DNA of 10,804 bases from Gammaproteobacteria bacterium (GTDB lineage Bacteria; Pseudomonadota; Gammaproteobacteria; Pseudomonadales; Azotimanducaceae). The stretch lies in assembly GCA_030430515.1 (NCBI GenBank), contig JAUIKX010000105.1, forward strand, positions 1-10,804. The letters run 5' to 3'. Positions 6,409 to 10,804 of this stretch are shown here, piece after piece. The translations under genes were made by a program, and so were the position numbers. Below the pieces are notes generated by a model that ran no database searches, was not told where the DNA came from, and was given only the letters and a program-made list of their open reading frames with translations. How positions within the stretch are numbered: the stretch's first letter is position 1; every line of letters begins with the position of its first letter.

Positions 6409-6953
6409 TAGAGGTTCTGGTAGCGTGCCTGACGCTGATGGAACATCGGGTCTTCCAGATGTCTGGACTTGCTCTCAAGCGCCTGCCAGTCGGCTGAGGT
6501 CAACATTTTCTCCGCGAGGGGAAACAGATGCTCCTCCTCGCGACGCATATGCGCCAGCTGCATGCTGAGATAAGCCAACACGTCTTCGCGCAGCGTCGCC
6601 TCATGCACCTCCGTTCCCGAAAGCAGGTCCTGAATCTCTTCAGAAAGGCGCCGGGTCGCAGCCGTAAGCTCTGCGTGCTCCGCGAGATTCCGCTCAACCA
6701 GGCCACGCTCTGCCGGCGTCAGCCCATGGTCCACGAGACAATCGAACAGCCGATCTTCCATCGGGTGATGTTCCATGTCCGGATATTCACCGATATATTC
6801 GAAAAGCGCGGCCAGATGCTCCAGCCAGCCGGCCCACGGCTCCTGATCTCGCTGCACAGCGCCGATCTGCTCTTTCAGCACGGTCAGCACCTTGCTGAAG
6901 CGGGCGTGGTCGCTTCTCAGCCTTTCAAGAAACACCGGCATCAAAACGTTCAT
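6384..6953 (-). CDS. Hemerythrin-domain (HHE) protein
   Basis: This 189-residue, mainly helical protein carries a hemerythrin-type di-iron site. Numbered from the ATG at 6953, candidate ligands are His16 (SDHARF), His62 and Glu66 (HHPME, the HxxxE pattern), His93 (AEHAEL), His135 and Glu139 (HMRRE), and His142 (EEHLFP). Such proteins bind O2 or react with NO and related iron stress. The frame also allows a TTG at 6956; the ATG was preferred. The start lies 29 bases inside the upstream kinase gene, which implies translational coupling. It is the last gene of the globin-FixLJ operon, and no signal or membrane segment is seen. The exact role (O2 store, NO repair, sensor) cannot be told. Confidence 0.8.
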   Translation of the reverse strand: MNVLMPVFLERLRSDHARFSKVLTVLKEQIGAVQRDQEPWAGWLEHLAALFEYIGEYPDMEHHPMEDRLFDCLVDHGLTPAERGLVERNLAEHAELTAATRRLSEEIQDLLSGTEVHEATLREDVLAYLSMQLAHMRREEEHLFPLAEKMLTSADWQALESKSRHLEDPMFHQRQARYQNLYQFVTAAD

Positions 6954-8475
6954 CAATTTGTTCCAGTAGGGAGTCGAGTGTCAGGGTGGTCGTGTCCAGA
7001 GAAAGCACCGGCTCCTCGGGTGCCACTGGCTGCATCGATGCAAGCTGGGTATCGAGCACCGCCTCACCTGCTTCAGACGGGTCGTCTCCGCTTCGTTCGC
7101 GGTCGCGGATCCGCTTTCTCAATACTGCATCGGGCGCCGTGAACTGCAGGACAACCACCGGCGATTCATGGGCACGCGCCACTTCGTAGAATTTTGACCG
7201 CTGGGTGCCTTCAAGGTTCGTTGCATCAACGATCACGCGCTCACCCATACTGAGCAGCCGACCGGCGAGATCGGCAAGCGCGTCGTAAACCTGCTCAGTG
7301 CGGCTCGCGCTGTAGATACCGCCGTCAATCTCTGATTGCGTGCGTGCTGTCGCGGACAGACCCGCCTGCGCTTTGCGCAGCACGTCAGATCGCAGGCGCA
7401 GAGCGCCGAGTTCGGGCACCAACTTTCGTGCCCAATGCGACTTGCCGGAGCCCGATACGCCGCAGGTCAGCACGAGCCGGCCGGCCCTGGTCCGGGTTCT
7501 GCTTCGCGCCCAGGTGAGAAGCTCTTCGAGATGCTGCTCACCCTGAACACTGCGTTCCTGCTCCAACCTCAGCGCAGTCACTTTGGCCCGCACCAGGCAC
7601 CGGTAGACCGCATAGAGGTTGAGCAGCGGCAGCGCCTGATAATCCGCGCTGACATCGAGGTAGTCGTCGATGAACGCATAGGCGAGATCGGCGCGTTCTC
7701 GCACGGCCAGATCCATAAAGAGGAACGCCACGTCGCTGCAGACGTCGATTTCCCGCAGTGCCGGATCGAACTCCAGACAATCGAACGCAGTCAGGCCTGC
7801 GTCCGTCCGTACGATGTTGCCGAGATGCAGGTCTCCGTGGCACTCCCTGAGCGCATATGCAGCACGCTGCTTCATGGCGGCTGCCAGACGATCACACTCG
7901 GCGCGCGTCCAGGTTTCGAGGGCTTCCAGCAAGGGCCGGTGCTTCCGGCCGCACGCCAGATCGCGTATTGCATCGAAGTTGGCGAACATGGGCTGCGTCG
8001 CGTCCCGATGATCCGCCACCGTCGGCAACTCACCGTGTTGACCGGCGATACGCCTGGCAAAATCGCGCACCTCATCAATGTGGAGTTCGCTGCGCTCGAG
8101 CAGATGATCAGCCGTCAGGCCCGGGTCGAACTGATGCATACGCACCGCCCATTCCACCGGGGCGGCTTCGCGCTCTTCGTTTACCGCAAGACCGCCTGCC
8201 CGTTCGCAGATCGGCACGACATCGACGTACAGATCCGGCGCAAAACGTCGATTCAGCTCGAGTTCCACGCGACAGTACGCTTCCCGATCGGCGAGAGAGG
8301 TAAAATCAACGAAGTTGAAGCGTACGGGTTTCTTGACCTTGTATGCATAGGTGCCGGTCAGAAAAACCCAGGACAGATGTGTCTCGATCAGTTGGACTTC
8401 ATCGACGGGATGCGGGTAGGCGAGCGGGTCTATCAGGGCTCGCGGAAGGAGGGCTCGCGGCAGGCGTTCGGTCAA
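6925..8475 (-). CDS. Two-domain protein: aminoglycoside phosphotransferase-like kinase fused to P-loop (AAA/zeta-toxin-like) ATPase
   Basis: This 516-residue protein joins two folds. The N-terminal half (to about 325) is an APH-like kinase: YKVKKPV with candidate ATP lysines near 46-49, the catalytic loop HGDLHLGN at 213-220, and DCLEF at 232-236 as the metal-binding Asp. The C-terminal part has a Walker A site GVSGSGKS at 339-346, then LRSDVLRK and VIVDATN as in small-molecule P-loop kinases. The same fusion is widespread in proteobacteria and often annotated as a bifunctional APH/ATP-binding protein. Its substrate is unknown, and antibiotic resistance should not be assumed. The start is a TTG at 8475 that overlaps the preceding stop by four bases (TTGA); the next in-frame ATG is over 100 residues on and would cut the domain. 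Confidence 0.85.
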   Translation of the reverse strand: MTERLPRALLPRALIDPLAYPHPVDEVQLIETHLSWVFLTGTYAYKVKKPVRFNFVDFTSLADREAYCRVELELNRRFAPDLYVDVVPICERAGGLAVNEEREAAPVEWAVRMHQFDPGLTADHLLERSELHIDEVRDFARRIAGQHGELPTVADHRDATQPMFANFDAIRDLACGRKHRPLLEALETWTRAECDRLAAAMKQRAAYALRECHGDLHLGNIVRTDAGLTAFDCLEFDPALREIDVCSDVAFLFMDLAVRERADLAYAFIDDYLDVSADYQALPLLNLYAVYRCLVRAKVTALRLEQERSVQGEQHLEELLTWARSRTRTRAGRLVLTCGVSGSGKSHWARKLVPELGALRLRSDVLRKAQAGLSATARTQSEIDGGIYSASRTEQVYDALADLAGRLLSMGERVIVDATNLEGTQRSKFYEVARAHESPVVVLQFTAPDAVLRKRIRDRERSGDDPSEAGEAVLDTQLASMQPVAPEEPVLSLDTTTLTLDSLLEQIDERFDAGVS

Positions 8476-8864
8476 GCCACGGGCTCGCGCACGAACTGAA
8501 GCACGTTTTCGGGATCGACCAGAGGTTTAGGAAGCACCAGATTCACGCCCGCCTCTTCCGCGGCACGTCGTGTCACCCCCGCATGCCGGCTGACCATGAG
8601 CGCGAACGGCACATTCAGTCCGTCCTCGCGCAATCTGCAGTACAGGGCGAGCCCGGATGCATCCGGCAGCTCGGAAGCGCACAGGATGCAGCGAATTTCC
8701 GGCGCCGACTCAAGCCGCAGTACCGCTCGCAGCTCGGTAGCCGTGGCAAAGCTGCAAACTTCGATGCCATCGAGGCTGATCACCGACGCCAGGCTGTCAC
8801 GCACCGCCGGGTCCGCATCGAGCACGCAGACCACAGACTCCGAAATTAAACGGGCAACTTCCAT
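8472..8864 (-). CDS. Degenerate stand-alone receiver domain (pseudo-receiver)
   Basis: This 130-residue protein has the length and pattern of a response-regulator receiver domain with no output domain. VVCVLDADPAVRDSL at 11-25 matches the first strand and acidic pocket, SGL at 70-72 follows the phosphorylation loop, Ser92 sits at the Thr/Ser site, and Lys113 in LPKPL is the conserved lysine. The phosphoacceptor Asp is missing: where the neighbouring FixJ-like protein has LVLDIRMPGMSG, this one has ILCASELPDASG, with Ala63. The acidic pocket is also changed (DAD-P instead of DDDEP). It cannot be phosphorylated in the usual way and may act by protein contact, for example as an antagonist of the FixLJ pair. 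It begins 66 bases after the FixJ stop; the ATG at 8864 has only a weak ribosome site. Confidence 0.75.
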   Translation of the reverse strand: MEVARLISESVVCVLDADPAVRDSLASVISLDGIEVCSFATATELRAVLRLESAPEIRCILCASELPDASGLALYCRLREDGLNVPFALMVSRHAGVTRRAAEEAGVNLVLPKPLVDPENVLQFVREPVA

Positions 8865-8930
8865 GGCCCAAAGTTACCGATGGCAGGCCCCCAGCCCTAT
8901 CGGGGGTTTCCACTACTCCAGACCCGCAAC

Positions 8931-9542
8931 TCAGGCTCTTTCGAGCATGAGCTTGAGCCTCACCAGGTCTGCCAGCGAGCGGGACTCGGTCTTGTGCATG
9001 ACCTGGCTGCGATGAATCTCGACGGTGCGCTCGCTGATACCGAGCTCGATGGCAATGACTTTATTGGCCTGACCGTCGGTGACCCGCTCGAACACCTCCG
9101 TCTCCCGGGGAGTCAGCGAGTCGACCAGCGTACGGGCTTCATCGACGTTTGCGTCCTGAAGCCGCTGCGCCTCATCCAGCGCCATGGCTTCGTGAATACG
9201 ATCAAGAAGCTCCTGATCCCGAAATGGCTTGCGGATGAAATCCACCGCCCCGCGACGCATGGCTTCCACCGCCATTGGAATGTCGCCGTGACCGGTGATG
9301 AAGATGATGGGTAGATTGACACCGCGGTTGTTGAGCTCTTCCTGAAGCTCCAGACCGCTCATGCCGGGCATGCGGATATCGAGCACGAGACACGCATGAG
9401 CGTTCTGGTCGAAGGCACCCAGAAATGCCTGAGCATCAGGAAACGCTTCGTAAGTAACGCCCACGGTATCGAGCAACATGCCGATGGCGTCGCGTACCGG
9501 CTCGTCATCGTCTACAACGTAAACAACTCCCCCATCACTCAT
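8931..9542 (-). CDS. fixJ: FixJ-family response regulator (receiver plus LuxR-type HTH)
   Basis: This 203-residue protein has FixJ's length and layout. The receiver domain (about 5-120) has VVDDDEPVRD with the acidic pocket, Asp55 as phosphoacceptor in LVLDIRMPGMSG, Thr83 in ITGHGD and Lys105 in RKPF. The C-terminal LuxR-type helix-turn-helix (about 140-203) has LTPRETEVF and GISERTVEIHRSQVM. Its ATG overlaps the end of the kinase gene by eight bases (ATGAGTGA), which ties it to that kinase as cognate partner. Phosphorylation should cause dimerisation and promoter binding, as in FixJ. Its targets are not visible here; the gap after the gene has no clear site. FixJ family is certain; equivalence to rhizobial FixJ is not claimed. 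Confidence 0.9.
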   Translation of the reverse strand: MSDGGVVYVVDDDEPVRDAIGMLLDTVGVTYEAFPDAQAFLGAFDQNAHACLVLDIRMPGMSGLELQEELNNRGVNLPIIFITGHGDIPMAVEAMRRGAVDFIRKPFRDQELLDRIHEAMALDEAQRLQDANVDEARTLVDSLTPRETEVFERVTDGQANKVIAIELGISERTVEIHRSQVMHKTESRSLADLVRLKLMLERA

Positions 9543-10659
9543 CAGCAGTTACCGGCAGACGGAAATAGAACGTGCTGCCGCACGCTTCGTTGTTGCGGAA
9601 GTTCAGCTCCCCGCCATGATCTTCAATGATCGACTTGCAGATCGACAAGCCCATGCCCATGCCATCCTTCTTGGTCGTATGAAATGCACTGAACAGAAGA
9701 TCGGTCTGATCCTCCGCCACTCCCGTACCGCAGTCTATCACTGCCACCTCAACGTTACCGCCCTCGCAATAAGTGGATACCGTAAGTTGATGGCCGTTGG
9801 CGCAGCCGATCTCATGCATTGCGTCGATGGCATTACGAATCAGATTCAGCGCCACCTGTTGAACCTGTATGGGGTCGCACAGTACAGAAGGCAAGCCTGG
9901 ATCGAGATCAAACTGCAGATCGATACCGTGCAGGCGGGCGTCGCCCGCCGCCAGATGCCCCAGATCGCTCACCAGAGCATTGATATCCACCATCTGCCGC
10001 TCACCATCTTCATGGCGGACGAATCGCTGAATGCGCTCGATCACCGCTCCCGCCCGGAGCGCCTGGCGATTGAGCTTGCTGAGCGCATCATCGAGCTTGT
10101 CGGTATTGACGTCGTCCATCTTCAACAGCTTCATGCAGGCCTGTGCGTACATCGAGATCGCCGTCAACGGCTGATTGATTTCGTGGGCGATGCTCGCGGT
10201 CATCTCGCCCATGGTGCTCAGGCGGGCAACCTGCGACAGGCGTTCGCGCTGCTCGTAGAGGGCTTCCTCTGCCGCTTTCTGCTCGGTCAGGTCGCGCACA
10301 ATGCCGGCAAAGAACACCCCCTGGTCGGTACGGATCTCGCTGACCGCCAGGTAGATGGGAAATTCATGGCCCGATTTGGACTGCGCCACCAGCTCTCGGC
10401 CGACGCCGATGATTTTCGCCTGTCCATTGGCAAGGTAGTTCTCTACATATCCCTGATGAACGCGCGCGAAACGCTCAGGCATGAGCATGGCCAGCGGTTG
10501 GCCCACCATCTCGGCTTCGGTGTAGCCGAATTTGCGGATGGCGGCAGCATTTACCGACAGCATCCTGCCGGTGCTGTCGATCGTGATAATGGCATCGACG
10601 ACCGCATCGAGTATCTGTGGCGCGTAGTCCGCCAGCCACTGGGCGCGTTCGGCATTCAT
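9535..10659 (-). CDS. fixL: FixL-like haem-PAS sensor histidine kinase
   Basis: The ATG at 10659 overlaps the globin stop as ATGA and gives 374 residues; a GTG at 10710 would add 17 residues inside the globin gene. There is no membrane segment, so the protein is cytosolic. A PAS domain (about 10-127) aligns with FixL: MLMPERFARVHQGYV has His68 where FixL has its haem-ligand His (SRHDSYI), and IIGVGREL has Arg88 where FixL has the O2-sensing Arg, with the same 20-residue spacing. Then come FFAGIVRDLTEQ, a short coiled linker, and TMGEM-ASIAHEINQPLTAIS with phosphoacceptor His159. The ATPase part has NLIRNAIDAM (Asn276), IDCGTGV (Asp309) and GMGMG at 333-337. It should autophosphorylate when deoxygenated and pass phosphate to the FixJ-like partner. 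Haem binding is inferred from these residues. Confidence 0.88.
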   Translation of the reverse strand: MNAERAQWLADYAPQILDAVVDAIITIDSTGRMLSVNAAAIRKFGYTEAEMVGQPLAMLMPERFARVHQGYVENYLANGQAKIIGVGRELVAQSKSGHEFPIYLAVSEIRTDQGVFFAGIVRDLTEQKAAEEALYEQRERLSQVARLSTMGEMTASIAHEINQPLTAISMYAQACMKLLKMDDVNTDKLDDALSKLNRQALRAGAVIERIQRFVRHEDGERQMVDINALVSDLGHLAAGDARLHGIDLQFDLDPGLPSVLCDPIQVQQVALNLIRNAIDAMHEIGCANGHQLTVSTYCEGGNVEVAVIDCGTGVAEDQTDLLFSAFHTTKKDGMGMGLSICKSIIEDHGGELNFRNNEACGSTFYFRLPVTADE

Positions 10660-10804
10660 CCGGCAGTCTGCAACCGCATATAGGTGATACCCGGCGCCAA
10701 CGCCCAACACCAGGCAAGCTCCGTGCGCTCATCGCATTCCGGGTCGAACTCCCGAAGCGTCGAGAGCAGAGAGTCGAGCCAGAGATCGTACATCGCCGAA
10801 GGTA
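10656..10804 (-). CDS. Probable single-domain globin, C-terminal end (partial)
   Basis: The frame enters from the right edge and ends at TGA (10658-10656), overlapping the kinase ATG as ATGA. The visible 48 residues read PSAMYDLWLDSLLSTLREFD, then a helix with ELAWCWALAPGITYMR. This resembles the last two helices of bacterial single-domain globins (Y-LWL-SL----E-DP, then A-W---L--GI-FM). The haem-ligand His would lie in the part outside the window. The base-level overlap with the FixL-like gene implies translational coupling, so it may bind the same gas or buffer it for the sensor. The call rests on a short stretch only. Confidence 0.6.
   Translation of the reverse strand, partial: PSAMYDLWLDSLLSTLREFDPECDERTELAWCWALAPGITYMRLQTAG

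Noticed and set aside
6925..8475. Aminoglycoside resistance gene
   Set aside because: The APH-like domain belongs to a chromosomal fusion family with a P-loop domain; nothing in the sequence or context points to drug modification.
7336..8499. Long plus-strand open frame of 387 codons
   Set aside because: It is the antisense of the APH/P-loop kinase, which has clear motifs; the frame shows no family features and is a by-product of high GC.
8888..8906. CCCCC/GGGGG stem-loop between the FixJ-like gene and the pseudo-receiver, possible terminator
   Set aside because: The stem has only five pairs, and on the minus strand, where the genes lie, no T-run follows; the short TTT is on the wrong strand.
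9616..10683. Long plus-strand open frame of 355 codons
   Set aside because: It is the antisense of the FixL-like kinase, whose motifs are all on the minus strand.

Overview
The window comes from a GC-rich proteobacterium, most likely a gammaproteobacterium; this is a guess from codon use, FixLJ-type signalling and gene content, as no rRNA or marker gene is present. It holds two operon blocks that converge near 6.4 kb, plus a scrambled left edge.

Left edge (1 to about 205): the first ~200 bases on the plus strand encode the N-terminal part of an ammonium transporter (Amt). This reading is fused to the 3' end of a gene on the opposite strand, so both genes are broken at the junction. It is either a real rearrangement or an assembly chimera.

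Left block (to 6408): two minus-strand genes encode a Tat-signal amidohydrolase resembling LigW/gamma-resorcylate decarboxylases and a DUF3089 alpha/beta-hydrolase lipoprotein. Divergent from them is a plus-strand cluster: SDR, GST, GST, SDR, cytochrome c lipoprotein. The SDRs resemble LigD-type C-alpha dehydrogenases and the first GST resembles the LigF beta-etherase. Together with the LigW-like protein, this looks like a glutathione-dependent aryl-ether (lignin-dimer-like) catabolic locus. The second GST lacks the key active-site residues of the first, which suggests a heterodimeric enzyme. The substrate cannot be read from sequence.

Right block (6384 to 10804, all minus strand, transcribed right to left): the C-terminus of a probable globin, a FixL-like histidine kinase whose PAS domain keeps the haem-ligand His and O2-sensing Arg, a FixJ-like response regulator, a stand-alone receiver domain that has lost its phosphoacceptor Asp, a fused APH-like/P-loop kinase, and a hemerythrin-domain protein. 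Most of these genes overlap by a few bases. The block reads as a gas (O2 or NO) sensing operon with three different iron-based gas-binding modules.

The two blocks meet tail to tail with a 25-base overlap and no visible terminator. No tRNA, rRNA, CRISPR array or insertion sequence was seen, and there is no gene-free stretch over 300 bases.
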